64,000 nucleotides of DNA from Thiomargarita sp. (GTDB lineage Bacteria > Pseudomonadota > Gammaproteobacteria > Beggiatoales > Beggiatoaceae), in NCBI GenBank assembly GCA_020721005.1, contig DYNP01000007.1, positions 163,669 through 227,668 on the forward strand, read 5' to 3'. Numbering within the stretch: the stretch's first letter is position 1; each line of letters begins with the position of its first letter. A program made the position numbers and the translations under genes. The notes below the pieces were generated by a model. The model ran no database searches. It was not told the DNA's origin and saw nothing but the letters and a program-made list of their open reading frames with translations. Positions 16,749 to 24,009 of the stretch are shown here, in pieces.

Positions 16749-18062
16749 GTGTCGTTTGAAAACTTACAGCTAAAAGGTCTTTTACTCAAAGCCATCCAAC
16801 AACGCGGCTATACTACACCAACTCCCGTCCAATCTGCAGTCATTCCCATCATCTTAGACGGAGGAGATGTCATTGCCTCCGCCAATACTGGAACAGGTAA
16901 AACCGCCGGTTTTGTTCTACCTGCGTTACAATTTATTCTAAATAATCGGACTAAAAAACTACCCGGTTGCCCTTCGGTACTTATTTTAACTCCCACTCGC
17001 GAACTGGCCAACCAAGTCAGCCAATCCATTCGGCACTATGGCAAATACATCCGCTTCCAATCTATTACTCTATTCGGGGGTATGCCCTATGGTCCTCAAC
17101 TTAAAAACCTGGCTCGTCCAGTAGACATTGTTGTAGCCACCCCAGGCCGTCTCATCGACCACCTGGAACGGAAAAGTATCGACCTCAGCCAAGTCCAAAT
17201 ACTGGTACTTGATGAAGCTGACCGTATGCTCGATATGGGCTTCATAGACGAAGTTAATAAAATTGCCCAACTTACCCCTGCCGAACGACAAACCTTACTG
17301 TTTAGCGCCACTTGGGACGGAAAATTAGCCGAGTTGGCCAAACGTCTACTCCGTTCTCCACAACGCGTAGAGGTTGACTCCCAACCCACGCAAATTAATA
17401 TTGAACAACGACTGCACGTTGCCGACAATATGGAACACAAAAATCGCCTTTTGCAGCATTTATTGGGAGATACCACTCTAACCCAAGCCATCATCTTCTC
17501 CGCCACTAAGCAAGGCGCTGACGTTTTGGCTCAGGAACTGATTGCCCAAGGTTATTCTGCAGCTGCTTTACACGGCGACATGAAGCAAGCCATCCGCAAC
17601 CGAACACTCATGAATCTCCGTCAAGGAAAACTACAAGTCCTGGTTGCCACAGACGTTGCAGCCCGTGGTATCAACGTCACCAGTGTTAGCCACGTCATCA
17701 ACTACGATCTTCCACGTTTTGCCGAAGACTATGTACACCGCATTGGACGCACAGGACGAGCCGGTGCCGCCGGCACAGCCATTTCCTTTGCATTGCCAGA
17801 AGATAAGTTGCACTTAGAACGCATAGAACGATACACAGGCAAATCCCTGCCCCAACACATCATTCCTGGACTCGAGCCCAAATTTTCCCTTACCCGTCCC
17901 TCGACCAAGAAACGCCGTTTCCGTTCAGCCACCCAACAAAATCAACCCGGCGGCTATTCTGTAACCTCTAAGTCCCGTAAAAATAACAACTATCCCCCTC
18001 AGCCTCATCATTCTCGACGCTCTTCCACTCAAGCTCATCATAAGAGAATGACAGCCAATTAG
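16749..18062 (+). CDS. rhlE: DEAD-box ATP-dependent RNA helicase, RhlE-like
   Basis: 437 residues starting at a GTG with CAAGGA seven bases upstream. All helicase motifs are visible in order: Q-motif (PTPVQSAVIP), I ANTGTGKT, Ia PTRELANQ, Ib TPGRLID, II DEADRMLD, III SAT, IV IIFSATKQ, V ATDVAARGIN, VI HRIGRTGRAG. The C-terminal 70 residues are basic and Ser/Arg/Asn-rich, as in RhlE-type helicases, and probably bind RNA non-specifically. It likely works in ribosome or mRNA remodelling. A short gp49-like gene follows within 12 bp, so the two may be cotranscribed. Confidence 0.94.
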   Translation: MSFENLQLKGLLLKAIQQRGYTTPTPVQSAVIPIILDGGDVIASANTGTGKTAGFVLPALQFILNNRTKKLPGCPSVLILTPTRELANQVSQSIRHYGKYIRFQSITLFGGMPYGPQLKNLARPVDIVVATPGRLIDHLERKSIDLSQVQILVLDEADRMLDMGFIDEVNKIAQLTPAERQTLLFSATWDGKLAELAKRLLRSPQRVEVDSQPTQINIEQRLHVADNMEHKNRLLQHLLGDTTLTQAIIFSATKQGADVLAQELIAQGYSAAALHGDMKQAIRNRTLMNLRQGKLQVLVATDVAARGINVTSVSHVINYDLPRFAEDYVHRIGRTGRAGAAGTAISFALPEDKLHLERIERYTGKSLPQHIIPGLEPKFSLTRPSTKKRRFRSATQQNQPGGYSVTSKSRKNNNYPPQPHHSRRSSTQAHHKRMTAN

Positions 18063-18074
18063 GGACACCTCACC

Positions 18075-18311
18075 ATGAAAAGTACCATTGCAAGTACCCA
18101 ATACTACCGACTAGGCAAAATGACTGTACTTTGTTTACTCACCCTCAAAGATGGATATGAAGTCGTTGGCACTGCCACCAAGCCAATTGAAAATCCAAAC
18201 CAAGAAGAGGAAGCGATGGGAGTTGCCTACCAAAGAGCCCTGTACAAACTGGTAGAAATGGAACATTTTCCATCCTTACCTTCTATTAAAGTGGGAATAA
18301 CAACTCCATAA
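18075..18311 (+). CDS. Small protein resembling phage gp49/Sf6 gp66 family
   Basis: 78 residues. The central pattern CLLTLKDGYEVVGTATKPIE followed by EEEAMGVAYQRALYKLVEME matches what I recall of the N4 gp49/Sf6 gene 66 family (hydrophobic strand, L-x-[ND]-G-[FY]-x-V-x-G, then acidic residues and an A-x-x-x-A-x-x-K-[LI]-x-x-x-E helix). The function of that family is unknown. It lies 12 bp behind the RhlE gene with no other phage gene nearby, so it is either a domesticated phage gene or a phage-recruited host gene. Confidence 0.6.
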   Translation: MKSTIASTQYYRLGKMTVLCLLTLKDGYEVVGTATKPIENPNQEEEAMGVAYQRALYKLVEMEHFPSLPSIKVGITTP

Positions 18312-18433
18312 ACTCACTCCTTTAATTAACCCACTTTCTCAGCTGTAAGAGCACCTATTGGACGGCAAATTTCAATTTGCCCACCCAAAACTACAGGGCA
18401 TTCTCTTACGGCTGTTTTTTTGAAACCGACAGT

Positions 18434-18559
18434 GGAGGCTTTAGCCGGAATAGAGGCTTTAGCCGGAGTAGAGGCTTTAGCCGGAGTAGAGGCTTTAGCC
18501 GGAGTGGAGGCTTTAGCCGGAGTAGAAGCTTTAGTCGGAGTAGAGGTTTTAGCCGGCCA
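18434..18559. repeat. 18-bp tandem repeat, seven units (GGCTTTAGCCGG family)
   Basis: Seven back-to-back 18-bp units with the consensus AGAGGCTTTAGCCGGAGT, starting at 18434, 18452, 18470, 18488, 18506, 18524 and 18542. Because 18 is divisible by three, the minus strand stays open and reads as a Thr-Pro-Ala-Lys-Ala-Ser type repeat, but I see no ribosome site or homology that would make it a gene. The array is in the opposite orientation to the 49-bp array that follows. Confidence 0.95.
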
Positions 18560-18597
18560 GCGGTAGGCATCACCCCACACATACAAATTGTAAGGCA

Positions 18598-18931
18598 CCT
18601 ACCGCTGGCCGGCTAAAGCCTCCACTCCAATTAATGCGGGGTGATGCCTACCGCTGGCCGGCTAAAGCCTCCACTCCAATTAATGCGGGGTGATGCCTAC
18701 CGCTGGCCGGCTAAAGCCTCCACTCCAATTAATGTGGGGTGATGCCTACCGCTGGCCGGCTAAAGCCTCCACTCCAATTAATGCGGAGTGATGCCTACCG
18801 CTGGCCGGCTAAAGCCTCCACTCCAATTAATGCGGAGTGATGCCTACCGCTGGCCGGCTAAAGCCTCCACTCCAATCAATGCGGGGTGATGCCTACCACT
18901 GGCCGGCTAAAGCCTCCACTCCAGTTAATGT
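18598..18931. repeat. 49-bp tandem repeat, seven units, inverted relative to the 18-bp array
   Basis: Units start at 18598, 18647, 18696, 18745, 18794, 18843 and 18892. Each contains CCGCTGGCCGGCTAAAGCC, then TCCACTCCAATTAATGCGG and GGTGATG. The core is the reverse complement of the 18-bp array's core, so the two arrays could form a large cruciform or mRNA hairpin. Units differ at a few positions only (GGGGTG/GGAGTG, ATTAATG/ATCAATG), which suggests recent expansion. It ends about 90 bp before purD. Confidence 0.96.
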
Positions 18932-19023
18932 GCTTTTGCAAGAACTCCAATTGAAAAATAAACTTATCATCAATCTACATTCCCCTCTCCTTAAATTCAA
19001 CTCAAAAGGACATCTCTTCCCAA

Positions 19024-20322
19024 ATGAATACCCTCATCATTGGCGGCGGCGGTCGAGAACACGCATTGGCTTGGAAATTGGCTCAATCTCCCAAAGTGCA
19101 TACTGTCTACGTTGCGCCCGGTAATGCCGGCACCCAACAAGAACCCAAAGTCATCAACGTTCCCATTGAAGCCCACGACCTCCCTGCCCTATTGGATTTT
19201 GCCCAACAACAGTCCATTGCCCTCACCCTGGTCGGACCTGAAGCACCGTTAGTCGCTGGAATTGTTGACCAATTTCAAGCCGCTGGCTTACCCTGCTTTG
19301 GTCCTACCCAATTTGCAGCTCAATTGGAAGGCTCCAAAGCCTTTGCCAAACACTTCCTAAAACGTCATCAAATTCCCACTGCAAACTATGCCACTTTCAC
19401 TGACCCACAAGCTGCCCTAGACTACCTTCAAACACAAGGCACCCCCATTGTCATCAAAGCTGACGGTCTTGCTGCAGGTAAGGGAGTTGTTGTAGCCCAA
19501 ACTCCACATGAAGCACAACAAGCCATTCAACACATGCTCGTTGACCGCCTCTTTGGTCAAGCTGGACAACAGATTATAATTGAAGACTATTTAACCGGAG
19601 AAGAAGCCAGCTTCATCTGCATGGTTGATGGAGAACACATCTTACCCCTCGCCACCTCTCAAGATCACAAAGCCCGTGACGAAGGCGATCAGGGACCCAA
19701 TACCGGAGGCATGGGCGCTTATTCTCCAGCTCCCGTTATCACACCCGACGTTCATGCCCGCATCATGGCCAACATCATTCTCCCCACAGTTCAGGGACTG
19801 GCTAAAGAGGGACACAGTTACACTGGCTTCCTTTATGCAGGACTCATGATTGACGCTGCTGGCAATCCTAAAGTCCTAGAATACAATTGTCGTCTGGGAG
19901 ACCCAGAAACTCAACCCATCCTCTTGCGTTTAAAAACCGACCTGGTGGAACTCTGTCTGGCTGCTTTGAATAAAAATTTACATCAAATAGCTGCCGAATG
20001 GGATCACCGAGACTGTCTTGGTGTAGTCCTGGCCGCTCAAGGCTATCCTGGACCCTACCAAACCGGACAAACTATTCCCCCTTTGCCCAAACTCACAACT
20101 CCCAATGCCAAAATCTTTCACGCCGGCACCCTAGAAAAACAAGGTTATATACTGCTAAATGGGGGGCGTGTGTTTTGCGTATGCGGTTTAGGAACTGGCA
20201 TTCAAAATGCCCAACGTACGGCTTATGAACTCATAAACCACATGAACCTTCAAGGTCTCTACTACAGAAAAGACATTGGATATCGAGCCATTGCCAGAGA
20301 AAAATTTAAGGGACATAACTAA
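19024..20322 (+). CDS. purD: Phosphoribosylamine-glycine ligase (GAR synthetase)
   Basis: Second step of purine synthesis: joins phosphoribosylamine and glycine with ATP. 432 residues. The N-terminal domain starts MNTLIIGGGGREHALAWKL. The ATP-grasp domain contains VIKADGLAAGKGVVVA (about 142-157), DHKARDEGDQGPNTGGMGAY (about 213-232) and the metal-binding EYNCRLGDPET. purH, the usual neighbour in proteobacteria, is not beside it; the upstream 700 bp are repeats. A perfect hairpin (GGTGCGAT-GCA-ATCGCACC at 20344-20362) lies just after the stop. Confidence 0.97.
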   Translation: MNTLIIGGGGREHALAWKLAQSPKVHTVYVAPGNAGTQQEPKVINVPIEAHDLPALLDFAQQQSIALTLVGPEAPLVAGIVDQFQAAGLPCFGPTQFAAQLEGSKAFAKHFLKRHQIPTANYATFTDPQAALDYLQTQGTPIVIKADGLAAGKGVVVAQTPHEAQQAIQHMLVDRLFGQAGQQIIIEDYLTGEEASFICMVDGEHILPLATSQDHKARDEGDQGPNTGGMGAYSPAPVITPDVHARIMANIILPTVQGLAKEGHSYTGFLYAGLMIDAAGNPKVLEYNCRLGDPETQPILLRLKTDLVELCLAALNKNLHQIAAEWDHRDCLGVVLAAQGYPGPYQTGQTIPPLPKLTTPNAKIFHAGTLEKQGYILLNGGRVFCVCGLGTGIQNAQRTAYELINHMNLQGLYYRKDIGYRAIAREKFKGHN

Positions 20323-20360
20323 AGAAACTGCGTATTTAACGTTGGTGCGATGCAATCGCA

Positions 20361-20529
20361 CCCTACATTTTGGGGTAAATCAGAATTTGACGGATTGTTG
20401 AATTTCAACACCCTGTTTTAATTGCCATTTAATCCAATCAATTCAAAAAGTTAGCATTAAAAAAATACTTCTATAAAGTGGGGAGTACCTGCTGATTTTC
20501 AATAGTCCGTCATATATCGGGCTAATTTA
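20361..20529. repeat. Long direct repeat, copy A
   Basis: Starts CCCTACATTTTGGGGTAAAT and ends ATATCGGGCTAATTTA. Its last 90 bp (from 20440) match copy B (from 23016) at all but about four positions; the first part is less well conserved. Right at its end a headless LRR reading frame begins, so the copy marks a recombination or insertion boundary. Confidence 0.85.
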
Positions 20530-21470
20530 ATTGGAATGTTACGAATACGCCGTGTAGTTGGACGGGCGTGGTTTGTAGTGGTAGTACTGTGACTGAAATA
20601 AATCGGGGTAGCGCAGGTTTAGCCGGGCCTTTAGCCAATTTAAGTGCTTTGACGGGACTTCAAGCTTTGTGGTTACATGCCAACAAGTTATTAACTGGAG
20701 ACATCGTTATTCTGAAAGGGCTAACCAATTTAAAAGTGCTTTATCTGGGCTATACCGGACTCAGAGGATTTCTGGGTGATTTGAGTACACTCACTCAATT
20801 GGAGGAGTTGAATGTCGATGTCGTTCCTCTCGGAACACCTATGCCCGATTTGGCCAATTTTAAAAAGCTACGGATTCTCAGTATTTGGCAGAGTGGCGTG
20901 GTTGGTTTGATTCCTGCTTCCTTGAGTAGCTTAACCAACTTAGAGCGTCTAAATTTAGGGTACAACGGATCATTAACTGGAAATATACCTAATCTTAGTG
21001 CGCTCACTAAATTAAGTTACCTTGATTTAAGTAGTAACAAACTTACTGGTAACATTCCAGACATGAGTAGCTTGATCAGATTGGGACATGCTTACTACTC
21101 CACTGAAGATTACACGCTCACCGTGCCAGCCCTCGAAGTACCGCTACTCTCTTTCCTAGGAGACGCGCTCGGCGAAAGTCTGTACTACGAAACGGAGTTA
21201 AAACAGGTCAACGGCACCAACGACCGCTTCGTGCTACAAAAAATCACTGAATTGGTTAAGGTTGAAACCGACGCAACTTGCGCCAAATTCGATTTAGACC
21301 AAGGGCTTGCAACAATACCCATGGTTGATGTCAAATTGCCGATTCCGGGCCCCATCGGTGACAAAAACTTCGGGTTTAACACTGAGCAATACGCTGTAAC
21401 GCTAAAATGGATGCCTATTCTAGGCGCAGAAGTGTTTGTCATCGAATCTATCAACAAGATAGTTAAATAA
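20526..21470 (+). pseudogene. 5'-truncated leucine-rich-repeat gene
   Basis: The frame is open from 20526, directly at the end of repeat copy A, with no ATG and no signal peptide. The first residues NTPCSWTGVVCSGSTVTEI are the core of an LRRNT_2-type cap, whose N-terminal half and export signal are missing. About six LRRs follow (LTGLQALWLHANKL, LTNLKVLYLGYTGL, LTNLERLNLGYNGSLTGNIP, LTKLSYLDLSSNKLTGNIP), of the plant-like class common in secreted bacterial proteins. Residues after about 200 are a domain I do not recognise. A GTG at 20568 could still start an internal product, but it would lack the cap and the signal peptide; I favour a decayed gene. Confidence 0.7.
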
Positions 21471-21571
21471 CGTCTGATATAACCTGCTAAGTCTGTGTAG
21501 GGTCTGCAAAACATCCTATTGTTTTGCATATCCTACATTTGACTAAAAAGTATTACCCAATAGAGATAAAG

Positions 21572-21835
21572 ATGCAAATCACCGCCGAACTCGATCCTCA
21601 ACACATCGAAAAATTACAAAAATTAGAAAAGATACTCAAAAAAAACACTTCTGAGTTAATTTCCTCCGCTATTGACGAAATGTTTACTAAAAACTCAGGT
21701 TTGATGAGCAGTGTAGAAGTAGAAATTGCTATACCGAATGACCAAACTAAAGCCGTAATGCTTGAGGTTCGTGCCAGAAAAAATCTGGAAAATCTTACGC
21801 TTGAACAACTGCAACGGGAAGTTGAAGCGCAGTGA
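21572..21835 (+). CDS. Antitoxin of a YafQ-type pair (ribbon-helix-helix-like)
   Basis: 87 residues from the ATG at 21572 (MQITAELDPQHIEKLQ), chosen because the residues before it do not fit the family; an ATG at 21524 is the alternative. The N-terminal strand plus two helices (LEKILKKNTSELISSAIDEMF) looks like a ribbon-helix-helix DNA-binding domain. The C-terminal half (AVMLEVRARKNLENLTLEQL) would be the toxin-binding part. Its stop overlaps the toxin's GTG start by four bases, the usual coupling. It probably represses its own operon. It is not a clear DinJ/RelB match by eye. Confidence 0.75.
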   Translation: MQITAELDPQHIEKLQKLEKILKKNTSELISSAIDEMFTKNSGLMSSVEVEIAIPNDQTKAVMLEVRARKNLENLTLEQLQREVEAQ

Positions 21836-22107
21836 AAACGCTATCGCGCCATAAAACTTTTATCAAAGATATGCGTACAATTCGCCTAACCGATACTCAG
21901 GCCACAAAACTTTTTTTATACGTTGCGAACCTGTTAAAAAATGAACCCTTACCCTCTGAAGCAAAAAATCATGCTTTACAAGGTGAATGGAATGATTTTC
22001 AAGAATTACACTTAGGCGGCGATTTATTACTGATTTATCAAACTGATGAGCAAATAGTCTATTTGACTCGCCTGGGTAGCCATGCCCAACTTTTCAAAAA
22101 TATGTAA
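21832..22107 (+). CDS. YafQ-type mRNA interferase toxin (RelE superfamily)
   Basis: 91 residues from a GTG that overlaps the antitoxin stop (GTGA). The C-terminal half has the YafQ pattern: ALQGEWNDFQELHLGGDLLL followed by IYQTDEQIVYLTRLGSHAQLF, with His and Asp in HLGGDLLLIY and the late His in GSHAQLF that are catalytic in E. coli YafQ. Members of this family cut mRNA on the ribosome. The active site looks intact, so the pair may be functional although it sits in a region of broken genes. It could also stabilise that region. Confidence 0.88.
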   Translation: MKTLSRHKTFIKDMRTIRLTDTQATKLFLYVANLLKNEPLPSEAKNHALQGEWNDFQELHLGGDLLLIYQTDEQIVYLTRLGSHAQLFKNM

Positions 22108-22144
22108 TCTCTCACCTTATGCACCCAAAGAAAATTTGTGATAA

Positions 22145-22570
22145 ATTCTGCCTATAGAAGCAGGAATGACACGGGAAATCTGGCTGGAAGGCGTTGATTT
22201 CCCACTCGTTTTAGCCAAACAAGTCTTCACAAACGCAGACGGCTCAACGGGTATTCTCTATCTTGTCAGCAGTGATTCCGAACTATCGTATGACCGCATG
22301 TCCACCCTCTATCAAATACGTTGGAACGTGGAATGCTATCACAAGTCATTGAAACAAAATGCTTCTTTAGGAAAGTCACCCACTAAAACCTGTACCACAC
22401 AGACCAATCACTTTTTTGCCTCTTTATATGCCTACATCAAACTTGAGGAGCTTAAAGTTAAGACTAAGCTCAATCATTTTGCACTGAAAAATAAGCTCTA
22501 CATTAAAGCGGCTCAGCTGGCTTTTCAGGCTTTAAGGGATCTGCTAATTCCTTTTGAGTGCGTAAGGTGA
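22145..22570 (+). pseudogene. Transposase C-terminal fragment (DDE family)
   Basis: About 134 residues of an IS transposase C-terminus: the pattern YQIRWNVECYHKSLKQNASL with the catalytic Glu in the YxxR...E context, followed by LYAYIKLEEL. The N-terminal two-thirds and two catalytic acids are missing: an in-frame stop lies just upstream of 22145, and the toxin gene ends at 22107. The frame ends at TGA 22568-22570, and pilin-like sequence starts on the next base, so the IS end apparently lies inside the pilin copy. I cannot assign the IS family with certainty. Confidence 0.8.
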
Positions 22571-22846
22571 GTTACCTTAATTGAATTGATGATCGTTGTC
22601 GGTATTTTGGCAACCGTGGCTATTCCTGCCTACACAGACTACATGAAACGCGGTAAGGTATCTGAAGCCGTACAATTGACCGCCGGTATCAATATGCCTA
22701 TTGAAGAATACCTTTCCTCCAAGAATGAATGTCCACCCGACATCAGTGTACTGACTCAAAAGACAGGTGGTAAGTACACCACAGGTATGGTCTTGGTGAC
22801 TTGTGAGCCATCCGAAATATCTGCCGGCTACTTGTAAGTAACAGTT
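22571..22846 (+). pseudogene. Truncated, internally deleted second pilin gene
   Basis: Starts in mid-gene: the leader and the first residues of the pilin are missing, and the sequence begins at the codons for [10 protein letters not shown]. Compared with the intact pilin at 23389, it lacks nine bases (Ala-Ile-Ile) in the N-terminal helix. It also has an internal deletion of about 150 bases after the Cys codon of TCEP. The deletion shifts the frame, so the last bases, which match the intact gene's end (AAATATCTGCC...ACTTGTAAGTAA), are read as EISAGYL and stop at 22837. The region between ([16 protein letters not shown] then DISVLTQ) differs from the intact pilin at several residues. It has no ribosome site or leader and cannot make a pilin. 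Confidence 0.85.
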
Positions 22847-22917
22847 AAAACCTACGCAAGCAAAAACCCGTTTCCTGATAAACGCTTATTTTTGTGGCAT
22901 TATGATAGCGTATTACG

Positions 22918-23105
22918 CCCTACATTTTGAGGTAAATAGAAAATTGACGGGGTGTTGAATTTCAGCAGATCTGTTGAATTTCAACACCCCCTTTTAATCT
23001 CCATTTAATTCAATTAATTCAAAAAGTTAGCATTAAAAAAATACTTCTATAAAGTGGAGCGTACCTGCTGATTTTCAATAGTCCGTCATATATCAGGATA
23101 ATTTA
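22918..23105. repeat. Long direct repeat, copy B
   Basis: Same orientation as copy A at 20361-20529, with about 20 extra bases (a second TGTTGAATTTCA segment) near its start. Together the copies bracket the LRR, toxin-antitoxin, transposase and broken pilin genes. Copy B lies about 280 bp before the intact pilin gene. Confidence 0.85.
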
Positions 23106-23275
23106 AAATTATTTAAAATCAATAAGTTATGATTTTGTATTTATTGGTATGAAACTTGCGACTGTTCAAGCCAAGTTCCTAAACACCAATAATGGTTTGG
23201 AACTGCAAAACGTTTAGTATACTGTACCTTTTCAAGTGGTTTGTAATATCTGCATCAGTTGTGCTATACAAATTT

Positions 23276-23290
23276 TGGCAACATTATGCT
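23276..23290 (+). promoter_or_regulatory. Weak sigma-54-like site before the pilin gene
   Basis: TGGCA-ACATTA-TGCT stands about 100 bases before the pilin start. Pilin genes are often sigma-54 dependent, and the GG and GC elements are present, but the distance between them is one base shorter than the strict consensus. Treat as a candidate only. Confidence 0.25.
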
Positions 23291-23388
23291 AACATTATAA
23301 TCGGTATCACAACCACCTTAGTCAACCTGATGTATCAACCCTCAAAGTTCTATTTTGCTACGTCTAACAAGCGAGCGAGGAAATGTTT

Positions 23389-23835
23389 ATGAAAAAGCAA
23401 TTAGGTTTTACCTTGATTGAATTGATGATCGTTGTCGCGATTATCGGTATTTTGGCTGCAGTGGCTATCCCTGCCTACACAGACTACATGAAGCGTGGTA
23501 AAGTATCTGAAGCCGTACAATTGACCGCCGGTGTCAAGATGCCTATTGAAGAATATCTTTCTTCCAAAAATGAATGCCCAGCTGCCGTTACTGCGCTGAC
23601 TAACAAGACGGGTGGCAAGTACACTACCAATCTGCTTCTGGCAACTTGTGAGCCAGGGGCTGACGGAAAAGGACCTAAAGTTGTGTTGACCATCAACTTC
23701 TATGGTGACGCCGCGTTAGAACCCGCCATGTATGCTCTCTGCTTAAATCCGGATGATAAGAAATGGTATTGCGACGCTGCCAACTGCGCTGAAAACACTG
23801 TCGATACCAAATATCTGCCAGCCACTTGTAAGTAA
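23389..23835 (+). CDS. pilA: Type IV major pilin
   Basis: 148 residues. The leader MKKQLG is cut by prepilin peptidase before Phe of [20 protein letters not shown], the canonical type IV pilin N-terminal helix with Glu5. The start at 23389 gives the short basic leader; an ATG two codons upstream is possible. GCGAGGAAA upstream is the ribosome site. The globular domain ends with the Cys-rich loop [19 protein letters not shown] and Cys147, typical of a D-region disulfide. A strong terminator follows at 23944. A broken copy lies 550 bp upstream, and a GT-C membrane protein that may modify the pilin lies downstream. Confidence 0.95.
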   Translation: MKKQLGFTLIELMIVVAIIGILAAVAIPAYTDYMKRGKVSEAVQLTAGVKMPIEEYLSSKNECPAAVTALTNKTGGKYTTNLLLATCEPGADGKGPKVVLTINFYGDAALEPAMYALCLNPDDKKWYCDAANCAENTVDTKYLPATCK

Positions 23836-23943
23836 TAGATTGTAAGTTATTAAGAGTTATCTGTTAGATGAACACTTTACCTTAACCAAGAGTGAACAAA
23901 AGTTACAGTTAAGCTGAACATTACAACGATAACTCAAGCAAAA

Positions 23944-23978
23944 GCCCGCCTCCTTCCACAGGAGGCGGGTTTTTTTTT
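23944..23978 (+). terminator. Rho-independent terminator after the pilin gene
   Basis: Nine-pair stem CCCGCCTCC / GGAGGCGGG with a seven-base loop (TTCCACA), followed by nine T. About 110 bp after the pilin stop. Confidence 0.95.
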
Positions 23979-24009
23979 CTATTCCCACACTCAACCTCAT
24001 TATCCCATC

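Noticed and set aside
18326..18598. Minus-strand protein of Thr-Pro-Ala-Lys-Ala-Ser repeats
   Set aside because: The frame stays open only because the 18-bp repeat is a multiple of three; there is no ribosome site and the ends are not protein-like.
23276..23290. A confident sigma-54 promoter for the pilin
   Set aside because: The spacing between the GG and GC elements is one base short; listed only as a weak candidate.
23192..23392. Small plus-strand frame before the pilin gene
   Set aside because: It runs into the pilin ribosome site and start, and has no ribosome site or recognisable domain of its own; the region is better explained as pilin promoter.
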